From Streptococcus ilei (GTDB lineage Bacteria; Bacillota; Bacilli; Lactobacillales; Streptococcaceae): a stretch of DNA of 64,000 bases. Below, piece by piece: positions 1 to 8,046 of the stretch. The notes beneath the pieces are model-generated. The model did no database searches. It was not told the DNA's origin and worked only from the letters and a program-made list of their open reading frames with translations. How positions within the stretch are numbered: the first letter of the stretch is position 1; each line of letters starts with the position of its first letter. The translations under genes and the position numbers were made by a program. Location: positions 1,674,001-1,738,000 of the forward strand of contig NC_022584.1 in NCBI RefSeq assembly GCF_000479335.1, read 5' to 3'.

Positions 1-21
1 TCATTGTTTTCTGAAAATACT

Positions 22-50
22 TTGACTACTTTCCTTTACTGTGTTATAAT
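22..50 (+). promoter_or_regulatory. adcRCBA promoter
   Basis: TTGACT at 22-27 and TATAAT at 45-50 with a 17-nt spacer form a near-consensus SigA promoter 43 nt upstream of adcR. It runs straight into the AdcR operator, so the bound repressor would block RNA polymerase at the start site. Confidence 0.85.
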
Positions 51-76
51 TAACCGGTAAAGTATTTACCGGTTAA
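50..76. promoter_or_regulatory. tandem AdcR (zinc repressor) operators
   Basis: Two inverted near-copies, TTAACCGGTAAA (50-61) and TTTACCGGTTAA (65-76), match the streptococcal AdcR box TTAACYRGTTAA. Together they form one larger palindrome covering the -10 end and transcription start. This implies zinc-dependent autorepression of the whole adc operon. Confidence 0.85.
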
Positions 77-92
77 CAGAAAGGAAATACAT

Positions 93-530
93 ATGAAAGT
101 TGCTAATCAGATTGAACATTTTTTAAATTCTATTTTACTTATTTCTGAGAATCAGCATGAAGTTTTGATTGGTTCCTGTACGAGTGGTTTTTCTTTAACC
201 AACACGCAAGAGCATATTCTAATGTTACTTTCAAAAGATAATTATTCAAATTCTGAGCTTGCTAAATTGCTAAATGTCAGTCAAGCTGCTGTGACCAAAG
301 CAGTTAAGCAATTACTTTCTTTTGGCATGTTGGAAGCTTTGAAAGACGAGAAAGATGCTCGTATTGTTTTGTATCGGTTAACAGATTTAGGGCGTCCGGT
401 TGCTGAAGAACATTCTCATCATCATGATCATACTTTGGCTGTGTATAATCAAGTTTTGAGTGAATTTTCTCAAGAAGAACAGATGGTTATTTCTAAATTT
501 TTATCGCGCTTATTGGAGGATCTTCGTTAA
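93..530 (+). CDS. adcR: AdcR, zinc-responsive MarR-family repressor
   Basis: A 145-residue winged-helix regulator that senses cytoplasmic zinc and represses zinc-uptake genes. The central [20 protein letters not shown] segment (about residues 53-72) is the MarR DNA-binding helix-turn-helix. C29, H41 and the His cluster at 107-113 are at positions expected for the zinc ligands of pneumococcal AdcR. The length is normal for the family. The start at 93 follows the GAAAGGA ribosome site and lies just after a double AdcR box, which fits autoregulation. The stop codon overlaps the adcC start by one base, so translation is probably coupled. The call rests on sequence resemblance and on the four-gene context and is very secure. 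Confidence 0.96.
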   Translation: MKVANQIEHFLNSILLISENQHEVLIGSCTSGFSLTNTQEHILMLLSKDNYSNSELAKLLNVSQAAVTKAVKQLLSFGMLEALKDEKDARIVLYRLTDLGRPVAEEHSHHHDHTLAVYNQVLSEFSQEEQMVISKFLSRLLEDLR

Positions 531-1234
531 TGCGTTATATTACTGTTAAAGATCTTTCATTTTATTATGATAGAGAGCCTGTTCTAGAAGGTGTGAATTA
601 TTACTTGGATAGTGGGGAGTTTGTGACCCTGACGGGTGAGAATGGTGCTGCTAAATCTACTTTGATTAAGGCAAGTCTTGGAATTTTAAAACCCAAAGTA
701 GGAACTGTTGAAATCGCTAAGGAAAATGTAGCGGGTAAAAAATTACGAATCGCTTATCTTCCGCAACAAATTGCAAGTTTCAATGCTGGCTTTCCAAGTT
801 CTGTTTATGAGTTTGTGAAATCGGGACGTTATCCTCGTAAGGGCTGGTTTCGTCGGTTAAATCATCATGATGAGGAGCACATTTTAGCTAGTTTATCTTC
901 TGTTGGGATGTTAGAGCATCGTGATAAACCGTTAGGGGCTCTATCCGGTGGTCAGAAGCAACGGGCTGTTATTGCACGAATGTTTGCGTCTGATCCAGAT
1001 ATTTTTGTGTTGGATGAACCGACTACTGGGATGGATGCTGGTAGTAAGGATGAGTTTTACGAATTGATGCATCACAGTGCCCACCACCATGGGAAGGCTG
1101 TTTTAATGATTACGCATGATCCCGAAGAGGTGAGCCATTACGCGGATCGCAATATTCACCTGGTGAGAAAACAAAATTCTCCATGGCGTTGCTTTAATGT
1201 CCATGAGAAAGATGGAGGTGAGGAGCATGCTTAG
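530..1234 (+). CDS. adcC: AdcC, zinc ABC transporter ATPase
   Basis: The cytoplasmic ATPase of the AdcABC high-affinity zinc importer, 234 residues. Walker A is GENGAAKST (about residues 37-45), the signature is LSGGQKQR, and Walker B is DIFVLDEPT. The Walker A loop has Ala where Gly is common (GAAKST rather than GSGKST), which other AdcC and ZnuC proteins tolerate. The last 20 or so residues are rich in His, Glu and Asp. The start overlaps adcR by one base and the end overlaps adcB by eight bases, so all members are translated from one message. It would power import of zinc delivered by the lipoprotein AdcA through the AdcB channel. Confidence 0.96.
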   Translation: MRYITVKDLSFYYDREPVLEGVNYYLDSGEFVTLTGENGAAKSTLIKASLGILKPKVGTVEIAKENVAGKKLRIAYLPQQIASFNAGFPSSVYEFVKSGRYPRKGWFRRLNHHDEEHILASLSSVGMLEHRDKPLGALSGGQKQRAVIARMFASDPDIFVLDEPTTGMDAGSKDEFYELMHHSAHHHGKAVLMITHDPEEVSHYADRNIHLVRKQNSPWRCFNVHEKDGGEEHA

Positions 1235-2030
1235 TTTATTTCAATATGACTTTATGCAACGGGCTTTGTTGGCGATGGTTGCCATGAGTCTCTTCTCCCC
1301 TATCTTAGGTGTATTTTTGATTTTGCGTCGTCAGAGCTTGATGAGTGATACACTGAGTCACGTTTCTCTATCGGGGGTCGCTTTTGGCCTCTTCCTTGGT
1401 TTCTCTCCAACTATTTCGACAGTCATTGTGGTAATCATAGCGGCTGTATTTCTAGAGTATTTACGAACAGTCTATAAAGATTTTATGGAAATCGGGACAG
1501 CGATTCTCATGTCGACTGGCTTGGCCTTAGCCCTAGTGATCATGAAGGGTGGTGGTAAAAGTTCCATGAGTTTGGACCAGTACCTATTTGGTTCCACCTT
1601 GACTATTACTGATGAGCAAGTGCTAGCTTTGTTTGTCATTGCGGCGATTGTTTTATGTTTGACGGTTCTCTTTATTCGTCCTATGTATATCCTTACGTTT
1701 GACGAGGATACAGCTTATGTAGATGGTTTACCCGTACGTCTCATGTCTATCCTATTTAATATTGTGACAGGAGTGGCTATCGCCTTGATGATCCCGGCTG
1801 CAGGCTCCTTGTTGGTATCTACTATTATGGTCTTGCCAGCTAGTATTGCTTTAAAGCTAGGAAAAACTTTCCGTTCAGTCATGCTGTTGGCAGTAGTCAT
1901 TGGTTTTGTGGGGATGGTCAGTGGTCTCATTCTTTCTTATTACCCGGATACACCGGTTAGTGCGACCATCACTCTCTTATTTGTATCCTTCTTTTTGCTC
2001 TCAAATCTTTTTGTTAAATTTAGAAAATAG
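1227..2030 (+). CDS. adcB: AdcB, zinc ABC transporter permease
   Basis: The integral membrane channel of the zinc importer (ABC-3/ZnuB family). I chose the ATG at 1227 ([10 protein letters not shown]) rather than an in-frame ATG at 1197 because GGAGGTGAGGAG lies directly upstream and it gives the family's usual length of 267 residues. About eight hydrophobic helices are visible, with the conserved ABC-3 stretch [18 protein letters not shown] near residues 30-47. The gene overlaps adcC by eight bases and ends 8 nt before adcA. Identification is firm from family and operon order. Confidence 0.95.
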   Translation: MLSLFQYDFMQRALLAMVAMSLFSPILGVFLILRRQSLMSDTLSHVSLSGVAFGLFLGFSPTISTVIVVIIAAVFLEYLRTVYKDFMEIGTAILMSTGLALALVIMKGGGKSSMSLDQYLFGSTLTITDEQVLALFVIAAIVLCLTVLFIRPMYILTFDEDTAYVDGLPVRLMSILFNIVTGVAIALMIPAAGSLLVSTIMVLPASIALKLGKTFRSVMLLAVVIGFVGMVSGLILSYYPDTPVSATITLLFVSFFLLSNLFVKFRK

Positions 2031-2038
2031 GTGATCTT

Positions 2039-3538
2039 ATGAAAAAACTTGCATGGCTCGTGTTAGCCTTCTGTAGTCTTCTTTTAGTAGCTTGTAGTGG
2101 CGGTCAAAATCAGTCAGGGAAATTGAAAGTCATGACTACTTTCTATCCTGTCTATGAATTTACTAAGCAAGTCATCGGAGACGAGGGAGATGTGGAGCTC
2201 TTGATTGGGTCTGGTTCGGAACCCCATGATTTTGAATTGTCTGCCAAAGGTCGCGCAAAAATTCAAGAGTCAGATGTCTTTGTCTATGAGAACGAGAACA
2301 TGGAAACTTGGGTGCCTCAGTTGTTGAAATCAATGGATGGCAAGAAAACCAAGGTTGTCAAAGCGACTGAAAATATGCTTCTTTTACCAGGTGGTGAAGA
2401 AGAGCATGACCATGAGGGAGGGGAAGAACACCATCATGACTACGATCCCCATGTCTGGCTGTCTCCACAGAGAGCCATTAAAATGGTGGAAACGATTCGT
2501 GATCAACTGGTGAAACAGTACCCAGATAAAAAAGATAGCTTTACAGCTAATGCGGACGCTTATATTGCTAAGTTGAAAAAATTGGATGACAGCTATACGA
2601 AGAGCCTATCTGCAGCGAAACAGAAAAACTTTGTAACGCAGCACGCGGCTTTCCGTTATTTGGCCTTGGACTATGGCTTGAATCAAGTCTCTATTTCAGG
2701 TTTATCACCGGATAGTGAGCCGTCTGCGAGTCGTTTGAGTGAATTGACAGAGTACATCAAGAAGAACGATATCAAGGTTATCTACTTTGAAGAAAATGCT
2801 TCTAAATCCTTATCGAAAACCTTGTCTGCTGAAACCGGTGTAGATCTAGCTGTTTTGAATCCACTAGAGAGCTTGACAGATGAGCAGATGAAAGATGGTG
2901 AAGACTACATCTCTATCATGGGAGCCAACCTCAAGTCTTTAGAGTTAACAACGACTCAAGCCGGAAAAGAAATCGCTCCAGAAGAGGAAGAAGACACCAA
3001 AACAGTAGCCAATGGCTACTTTGAAGACAGTGCTATTAAGGACCGAACTCTTTCAGACTATGCGGGAGACTGGCAGTCTGTGTATCCTTATCTAAAAGAT
3101 GGAACCTTGGATCAAGTCTTTGACTACAAAGCTAAATTAACCAAGTCCAAAACAGCTGAAGAGTATAAAGACTACTACACCACAGGTTATAAAACAGATG
3201 TCGACCGGATTGTCATTACAGACAAAACCATGACCTTCTATAAGAATGGGGAAGAGAAGAAGTTCGAATACCGCTATGCTGGGAAGCATACACTAACCTA
3301 TACAAAAGGGAATCGTGGAGTGCGTTATCTCTTTGAAGCAACTGATCCAAATGCGGGTGAATTCAAGTATGTTCAATTCAGTGACCACCAAATTGCTCCT
3401 AATAAGGCAGCTCACTTCCACATTTTCTTCGGTGGGGAAAGTCAAGAGGCTCTTTATAAGGAATTAGAAAATTGGCCTACTTACTACCCAAGTGACTTGA
3501 CAGGATTTGAAATTGCACAGGAAATGTTAGCCCATTAA
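2039..3538 (+). CDS. adcA: AdcA, zinc-binding lipoprotein with ZinT domain
   Basis: The extracellular zinc-capture lipoprotein of the importer, 499 residues. The signal peptide ends in lipobox LVAC with lipidated C19. Residues about 28-305 form the ZnuA-type cluster A-I fold, with likely metal ligands H63 (EPHDFE), H138 (DPHVW) and H202 (TQHAAF) and a flexible His/Glu-rich loop at 120-135. Residues about 322-499 form a ZinT domain with the typical AHFHIFFGG metal site, as in pneumococcal AdcA. The start follows AGGTGATCTT. It is the last gene of the operon; 12 nt after its stop a structured repeat begins that ends in a terminator. Confidence 0.96.
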   Translation: MKKLAWLVLAFCSLLLVACSGGQNQSGKLKVMTTFYPVYEFTKQVIGDEGDVELLIGSGSEPHDFELSAKGRAKIQESDVFVYENENMETWVPQLLKSMDGKKTKVVKATENMLLLPGGEEEHDHEGGEEHHHDYDPHVWLSPQRAIKMVETIRDQLVKQYPDKKDSFTANADAYIAKLKKLDDSYTKSLSAAKQKNFVTQHAAFRYLALDYGLNQVSISGLSPDSEPSASRLSELTEYIKKNDIKVIYFEENASKSLSKTLSAETGVDLAVLNPLESLTDEQMKDGEDYISIMGANLKSLELTTTQAGKEIAPEEEEDTKTVANGYFEDSAIKDRTLSDYAGDWQSVYPYLKDGTLDQVFDYKAKLTKSKTAEEYKDYYTTGYKTDVDRIVITDKTMTFYKNGEEKKFEYRYAGKHTLTYTKGNRGVRYLFEATDPNAGEFKYVQFSDHQIAPNKAAHFHIFFGGESQEALYKELENWPTYYPSDLTGFEIAQEMLAH

Positions 3539-3550
3539 TCAAATAGAGAA

Positions 3551-3725
3551 GAGAGTGGGACAGAAATCAGTCATTCGTTAGAATTCGATTTCGTCGTCCC
3601 ACCTCCGCACAGTTGAGTAGGGCTGTAAAAGCTGATGAAATCAGCGTAGTAGAGCCCACTCAACCACTGCGTCTTGCTCAACAATCCAAAGACAATTGAG
3701 AGGCTAGGACTTTTGTCCCAGCCTC
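3551..3725 (+). repeat. 175-bp three-hairpin intergenic repeat, copy 1
   Basis: This block is nearly identical (about a dozen changes) to 54513-54687 and equal in length. It can fold into three hairpins. The 5' arm is GTGGGAC paired with GTCCCAC about 40 nt later, the central arm is GTTGAGT..GGGCT paired with AGCCC..ACTCAAC, and the 3' arm is the terminator at 3700-3732. It begins 12 nt after the adcA stop. It contains no credible ORF. It is probably a dispersed streptococcal element used as an operon end; I cannot assign a named family. Confidence 0.85.
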
Positions 3726-3732
3726 ATTTTTT
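3700..3732 (+). terminator. intrinsic terminator of adcRCBA (inside repeat)
   Basis: GAGGCT-A-GGAC, a TTTT loop, then GTCC-C-AGCCTC, followed by a six-T run at 3727-3732. It forms the last hairpin of the 175-bp repeat. Confidence 0.85.
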
Positions 3733-3747
3733 GATAGTAAAAGAAAC

Positions 3748-3776
3748 TTGTCAATTTGCTAGAAAAAGGATAAAAT
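3748..3776 (+). promoter_or_regulatory. promoter of the 3.8-kb lipoprotein gene
   Basis: TTGTCA (3748-3753) and TAAAAT (3771-3776) are separated by 17 nt. The ribosome site AGGGAG lies at 3801-3806. Confidence 0.65.
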
Positions 3777-3813
3777 TAGGTTTATAGAATAGTTTGAATT
3801 AGGGAGATTCATG

Positions 3814-4356
3814 ATGAAAAAGTATCGTTTGTTATTGTTGCTTTCTGCTCTACTGTTTTTCCTTGGAGCCTGCGGTGAGAAAAAGCAGGAGACAGGGGCT
3901 GAAAGTAAAGAAAGTACGGTTCGTCAATCGAAGGATAGCTCAGCTACTAGTGAAACAAAGAAAGCTGAAAGTTCGAGCGAGAAGAAAGAGAAAACAAAGA
4001 TGGATATTGAAGCAATCGCTCAAGGGGATTATAGTAGCGTAGCTGGTGTCTGGCAAGATGATAAGGGAAATAAATTGGTCTTTGATCAAAATGGTTTGGT
4101 CTCTAACGAATATGAATCTTACGGTCTCTCCTTGACGGATTATGGGACTGTTTCGGGAGGAGTTTACGGAGGAATCACAGGTGGATTTTTAATGGAATTC
4201 ATCCCTGCCGGGCTTACGATTGATGATCAAACGGACGAAAATGGAGAAGTCGTCTTCCATGATGACTCTGATGCAAGTAAAGACCGTCTCTGGACTGGAA
4301 CTGGGATGTACAGTTTTACAGAACAAGGGTCTTTCCTCTATAAGGTTGGGGATTAG
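3814..4356 (+). CDS. putative lipoprotein of unknown function
   Basis: A 180-residue secreted lipoprotein. MKKYRLLLLLSALLFFLGAC is a signal peptide ending in a lipobox with Cys at about residue 20. Next comes a Lys/Glu/Ser-rich linker (to about residue 62) and a small C-terminal domain (MDIEAIAQGDYSSVAGVWQD onward) of the kind seen in DUF6287-like streptococcal lipoproteins; that family name is a guess. I prefer the second ATG of an ATGATG pair because it sits 7 nt from AGGGAG; the first is at 3811. The gene is monocistronic, with its own promoter and a terminator shared with the convergent GH92 gene. No zinc-binding motif links it to adc. Confidence 0.75.
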   Translation: MKKYRLLLLLSALLFFLGACGEKKQETGAESKESTVRQSKDSSATSETKKAESSSEKKEKTKMDIEAIAQGDYSSVAGVWQDDKGNKLVFDQNGLVSNEYESYGLSLTDYGTVSGGVYGGITGGFLMEFIPAGLTIDDQTDENGEVVFHDDSDASKDRLWTGTGMYSFTEQGSFLYKVGD

Positions 4357-4375
4357 GGAATATTAGTGCCATAGA

Positions 4376-4410
4376 AAAAGAATGAAGAGTGTCCAACTCT
4401 TCATTCTTTT
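4376..4410. terminator. bidirectional terminator between lipoprotein and GH92 genes
   Basis: A perfect 15-bp stem, AAAAGAATGAAGAGT with ACTCTTCATTCTTTT, with T runs on both strands, lies between convergent genes. Confidence 0.85.
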
Positions 4411-4417
4411 TCGTTTT

Positions 4418-6496
4418 CTAGATCTTAGGGAGCCAAGAGAGGTGGAAATCCAGCTTCTCTGCTTTCAAGAGGTCTTGGTGACTCACTCTGTCGATTCTTT
4501 TCCCATCAAGTGAAACATCTTGAAGGAAGTGTGCCTGAGCTGTGTGGGCTGTACGATGGATATGGATCCATTTTTTCTCTTGAGGGAGATAGAGGCGTAG
4601 GTGTTTGAAGAGAGGAATCCCCAGGTCATAAACTGGTTTTCCGGGGCAAGTCGGATAGAGTCCCAAAACTGACCAGATATACCAAGAAGATAGACTGCCA
4701 TTATCCTCATCTCCTGGATAGGCCTGGAAGCTTGACTGGAAGGCTTCTTTGCGAATGGCTTGAATCAGTAAGCTAGTGTATTCTGGGTGTTGGCTATAGC
4801 GAAAGAGATAGGGGATGTGGAAACTCGGTTGGTTCGAAATGGCAATTTGCCCAAAAGGAGCTTGGGCCATCTCACTCATTTCGTGAATTTCGTAGCCATA
4901 GCCCGTCACTTCATAATGTGGTGCTTGGGTTGCCAGTCGGGTTAAGTAGTGGGTAAAGCCTTCTTCTCCTCCAAAGAGTTGCTTGAGTCCCTCTATGTCG
5001 TGAAGGGCGCCTAAGGTTGCCTGAATGGCAGAGCACTCTGCATAGTCGCGTCCCCAACTGATCGGAGAGAAGTCTGGTCTGAAATGACCCTTCTTATCTT
5101 TGGCTCGGATATAACCTGTTTCTGGATCAAAGAGGGTTCGGTAGGAAAGGCTAGATTGGGCATATTCTTTGGCAAGATCTTCCTTGCCAAGTATCTGAGC
5201 AGTTTGGGCGATACAAAAGTCGCTATAGGAGAAGTCGATGGTATGACTCACGCTTTCGTGATAGTCGGTGGATAGATAACCTAATTTTTTGTACTCTTTC
5301 GCTCCTCGTCGACCGTAATGACCATTTGGATCTTCCTTCCTAGCTGTATCCAGCATGGCTTCAAAAAGTTCCGTGTGAAGGTCGGGAGCCAGGCCTTTCT
5401 GAATGGCATCTGCAATGACCCCATCAACGAGTGTCCCAGGCATCATGCCTCTTTCGTCTGGCGCTAGCCATTTAGGGAGGAAGCCTGTATCCCGGTAATG
5501 GTTAAGGAAGCCTTCGAGAAATCCCTGATAGAGCTCAGGATAGACCAGGCTATAAAGAGGAAAGGTGGTCCGAAAGAGGTCCCAGAAGCCCAGACTAGTG
5601 AAGTATTTTCCTTCTTGAATGCGGTTGTGGGCGAAGTCACGATGAACTGCTTTCCCTTCAGGGGTCACTTCATAACAAGTCTGAGGAAAGAGCAGACTAC
5701 GATAGAGACAGTGATCGAAAAAGGTTCGATCCTCTCCGCCCGTATCTAAAATTTCAAATCGGTCCATTAGCTCTTGCCACTTGCGACCGGCTTTTTCTTT
5801 CATATCTTCAAAGCTAGCTTTAGGGAGGTGAGATTTGGCCAAGTCAGGGCTAATAAAGGAAGTGCCTAATCGAGCTTCTAGTATGGGGCTGTCAAACTCT
5901 AGGATCAAATCCTGCCCTAGCCAGTGAGTTCGAGTGATAGCTTGGTCAAATTCGAAATGAAGATAGAACGGAAAGTCATGTTGGTCTGTATGATTTTGAT
6001 CTAGGATGTGGAAGTGAAGATTTGTTTCTCCGAATTCTAGCTCAGTTAGTCCATTGGGACAGTGCAAGGCAAGTGCTAGTTCAGATGGCCCCCTAAAGCG
6101 AAGGAAGGCTCCATAGAGGCTGGGCGTCACCTCTGTGTGGATTTGATAGCGCTCTGAGGTGAGGGCTAAATAATGGGGCTGAAAGATAGCTTCTTGGATC
6201 CGGTAACTGCTCTGTCTAAAATAGAGGTCTTCTTGAGTTGGTATGTCTGTTAGTGGGGTGAGGAGACACCAAGAAAAATCCCCAATCCAAGGGCTCGGCT
6301 GATGGGTCAAGCGAATGCCTTGAAAGATTGGAAGGTTGGGGTTGAAAAACCAAGCACCCTGTTCATGTGTCGTCTGTGGGAGAAAATAATTCATCCCAAA
6401 AGGAACTCCTGTGTAAGGGAGGGTGTTGCCGTTGGAATAAGCTGGGTGATTGTCTGTTCCTAAGCGGGTATCAATGCAAGTCAAATCGGTCTTCAT
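4418..6496 (-). CDS. GH92 alpha-1,2-mannosidase
   Basis: An exo-alpha-mannosidase of family GH92, 692 residues, which removes alpha-1,2-linked mannose from high-mannose N-glycans using calcium. There is no signal peptide (MKTDLTCIDTRLGTDNHPA), so it should act in the cytoplasm on imported glycan, as predicted for pneumococcal SP_2145. Visible GH92 hallmarks are HEMSEMA, ISNQPSFHIPYLF (compare GNEPSHHIPY in other members) and PGDEDNGSLSSWYIW at 594-608, whose acidic residues fit the paired catalytic Asp residues. It is the only gene of the glycan locus on the minus strand and is divergent from the GH125 gene, with a 193-bp shared promoter region. AGGAGGT precedes the ATG. Confidence 0.93.
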   Translation of the reverse strand: MKTDLTCIDTRLGTDNHPAYSNGNTLPYTGVPFGMNYFLPQTTHEQGAWFFNPNLPIFQGIRLTHQPSPWIGDFSWCLLTPLTDIPTQEDLYFRQSSYRIQEAIFQPHYLALTSERYQIHTEVTPSLYGAFLRFRGPSELALALHCPNGLTELEFGETNLHFHILDQNHTDQHDFPFYLHFEFDQAITRTHWLGQDLILEFDSPILEARLGTSFISPDLAKSHLPKASFEDMKEKAGRKWQELMDRFEILDTGGEDRTFFDHCLYRSLLFPQTCYEVTPEGKAVHRDFAHNRIQEGKYFTSLGFWDLFRTTFPLYSLVYPELYQGFLEGFLNHYRDTGFLPKWLAPDERGMMPGTLVDGVIADAIQKGLAPDLHTELFEAMLDTARKEDPNGHYGRRGAKEYKKLGYLSTDYHESVSHTIDFSYSDFCIAQTAQILGKEDLAKEYAQSSLSYRTLFDPETGYIRAKDKKGHFRPDFSPISWGRDYAECSAIQATLGALHDIEGLKQLFGGEEGFTHYLTRLATQAPHYEVTGYGYEIHEMSEMAQAPFGQIAISNQPSFHIPYLFRYSQHPEYTSLLIQAIRKEAFQSSFQAYPGDEDNGSLSSWYIWSVLGLYPTCPGKPVYDLGIPLFKHLRLYLPQEKKWIHIHRTAHTAQAHFLQDVSLDGKRIDRVSHQDLLKAEKLDFHLSWLPKI

Positions 6497-6689
6497 AAAG
6501 GACCTCCTGTATTAAAGTAGAGCTTCTAAGCCCTTTTCTTTCTTTATTTTAGCAGAAGCTACTAGAATCTGAAAGCAATTTTTAAAACTAGAAAAGTTTG
6601 TAGAAAAAGGGCTATAATTTGCGTATGTATTTCCCCTTTGAAATCTTTTATACTGAATAGGAAAGAATCGATACGTGTGAGGAAAACAA
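6497..6689. promoter_or_regulatory. divergent promoter region between GH92 and GH125 genes
   Basis: On the minus strand an extended -10 (TGCTAAAAT, 6546-6554) can serve GH92. On the plus strand TATAAT (6613-6618) or TATACT (6649-6654) can serve GH125. Neither plus-strand -10 has a good -35, which suggests an activator. I saw no convincing cre here. Confidence 0.45.
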
Positions 6690-7970
6690 ATGACCTATTC
6701 AAAAGAAATCGTAAGAGAATGGTTGGACCAAGTAGCAGAACGTGTCAAGGATTACCCTGAGTGGGTGGATGTCTTTGAGCGTTGCTACACAGATACTTTA
6801 GACAATACAGTTGAAATTTTGGAAGATGGCTCGACTTTTGTCCTGACTGGAGATATCCCAGCTATGTGGCTTCGTGACTCGACAGCCCAGCTGAGACCCT
6901 ACCTTCATGTGGCAAAAAGAGACCCGCTCTTGCGCCAGACCATTGCCGGTTTGGTCAAACGTCAGATGACCTTGATCCTCAAGGATCCCTATGCGAACTC
7001 TTTTAATATTGAGGAAAACTGGAAGGGGCACCACGAAACAGACCATACAGACCTCAATGGATGGATCTGGGAACGCAAATATGAAGTAGATTCGCTTTGC
7101 TACCCCTTGCAATTGGCTTATCTCCTTTGGAAAGAAACTGGTGAGACTAGCCAGTTTGATGAAACGTTTGTCTCAGCGACCAAGGATATCCTTCATCTCT
7201 GGACGGTGGAACAAGACCACAACAACTCCCCTTATCGCTTTGTTCGGGATACCGATCGTAAGGAAGACACTTTGGTAAATGATGGTTTTGGTCCTGACTT
7301 TGCCGTGACAGGAATGACCTGGTCGGCCTTTCGTCCGAGTGATGACTGCTGTCAGTATAGCTACTTAATCCCGTCCAATATGTTTGCAGTTGTTGTCTTG
7401 GGATATGTCCAGGAAATCTTTGCAGAATTGAATCTAGCTGATAGTGAGAGCATGATTGCTGATGCCAAACGTCTCCAAGCTGAGATTCAAGAAGGAATCG
7501 AAAACTACGCCTACACCACCAACAGCAAGGGTGAAAAGATTTACGCCTTTGAAGTGGACGGTTTGGGAAATGCTAGCATTATGGACGATCCTAACGTACC
7601 AAGTTTGTTAGCTGCTCCATATCTTGGTTACTGTGATGTCAATGACGAAGTGTATCAAGCAACTCGTCGCACCATTCTCAGCCCAGAAAATCCATACTTC
7701 TACCAAGGAGAATACGCTAGCGGTCTCGGAAGTTCTCATACCTTCTATCGTTATATCTGGCCGATTGCCCTATCTATCCAAGGCTTGACAGCTACAGATA
7801 AAGCTGAGAAGAAATTCTTGCTTGATCAGTTGGTTGCTTGCGATGGTGGAACAGGAGTGATGCACGAAAGCTTCCACGTAGATGATCCGACTCTCTACTC
7901 GCGCGAATGGTTCTCTTGGGCCAACATGATGTTCTGCGAATTAGTCTTGGATTACTTGGATATTCATTAA
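6690..7970 (+). CDS. GH125 exo-alpha-1,6-mannosidase
   Basis: A family GH125 enzyme, 426 residues, that removes alpha-1,6-linked mannose, a step needed to dismantle the N-glycan core. The conserved AMWLRDSTAQ (about 58-67) shapes the substrate pocket. D218/D219 in FRPSDD and E393 in MHESFH are the likely acid/base pair, and E393 falls at the number reported for a characterised family member. There is no signal peptide, so the protein is cytoplasmic. The start follows GTGAGGAAAACAA. It is the first gene of a co-directional glycosidase run (GH125-GH38-ROK-GH20) equivalent to pneumococcal SP_2144-SP_2141. A short hairpin (7988-8004) lies in the 76-nt gap before GH38. Confidence 0.95.
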   Translation: MTYSKEIVREWLDQVAERVKDYPEWVDVFERCYTDTLDNTVEILEDGSTFVLTGDIPAMWLRDSTAQLRPYLHVAKRDPLLRQTIAGLVKRQMTLILKDPYANSFNIEENWKGHHETDHTDLNGWIWERKYEVDSLCYPLQLAYLLWKETGETSQFDETFVSATKDILHLWTVEQDHNNSPYRFVRDTDRKEDTLVNDGFGPDFAVTGMTWSAFRPSDDCCQYSYLIPSNMFAVVVLGYVQEIFAELNLADSESMIADAKRLQAEIQEGIENYAYTTNSKGEKIYAFEVDGLGNASIMDDPNVPSLLAAPYLGYCDVNDEVYQATRRTILSPENPYFYQGEYASGLGSSHTFYRYIWPIALSIQGLTATDKAEKKFLLDQLVACDGGTGVMHESFHVDDPTLYSREWFSWANMMFCELVLDYLDIH

Positions 7971-8046
7971 TGAGCTGTCGCTCAACAGATTCTTCTAAAG
8001 AATCACCAATCTATTTTTAAATTTAAGTTAGAATGAGGTTTTACTC

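Noticed and set aside
2960..3538. AdcA C-terminal extension as a gene fusion or foreign insertion
   Set aside because: A ZnuA plus ZinT architecture is the normal form of streptococcal AdcA.
4483..5749. Several ORFs within the GH92 gene (4483-4710 minus, 5084-5275 plus, 5498-5749 plus)
   Set aside because: They are shadows of a complete GH92 frame, without ribosome sites or recognisable domains.
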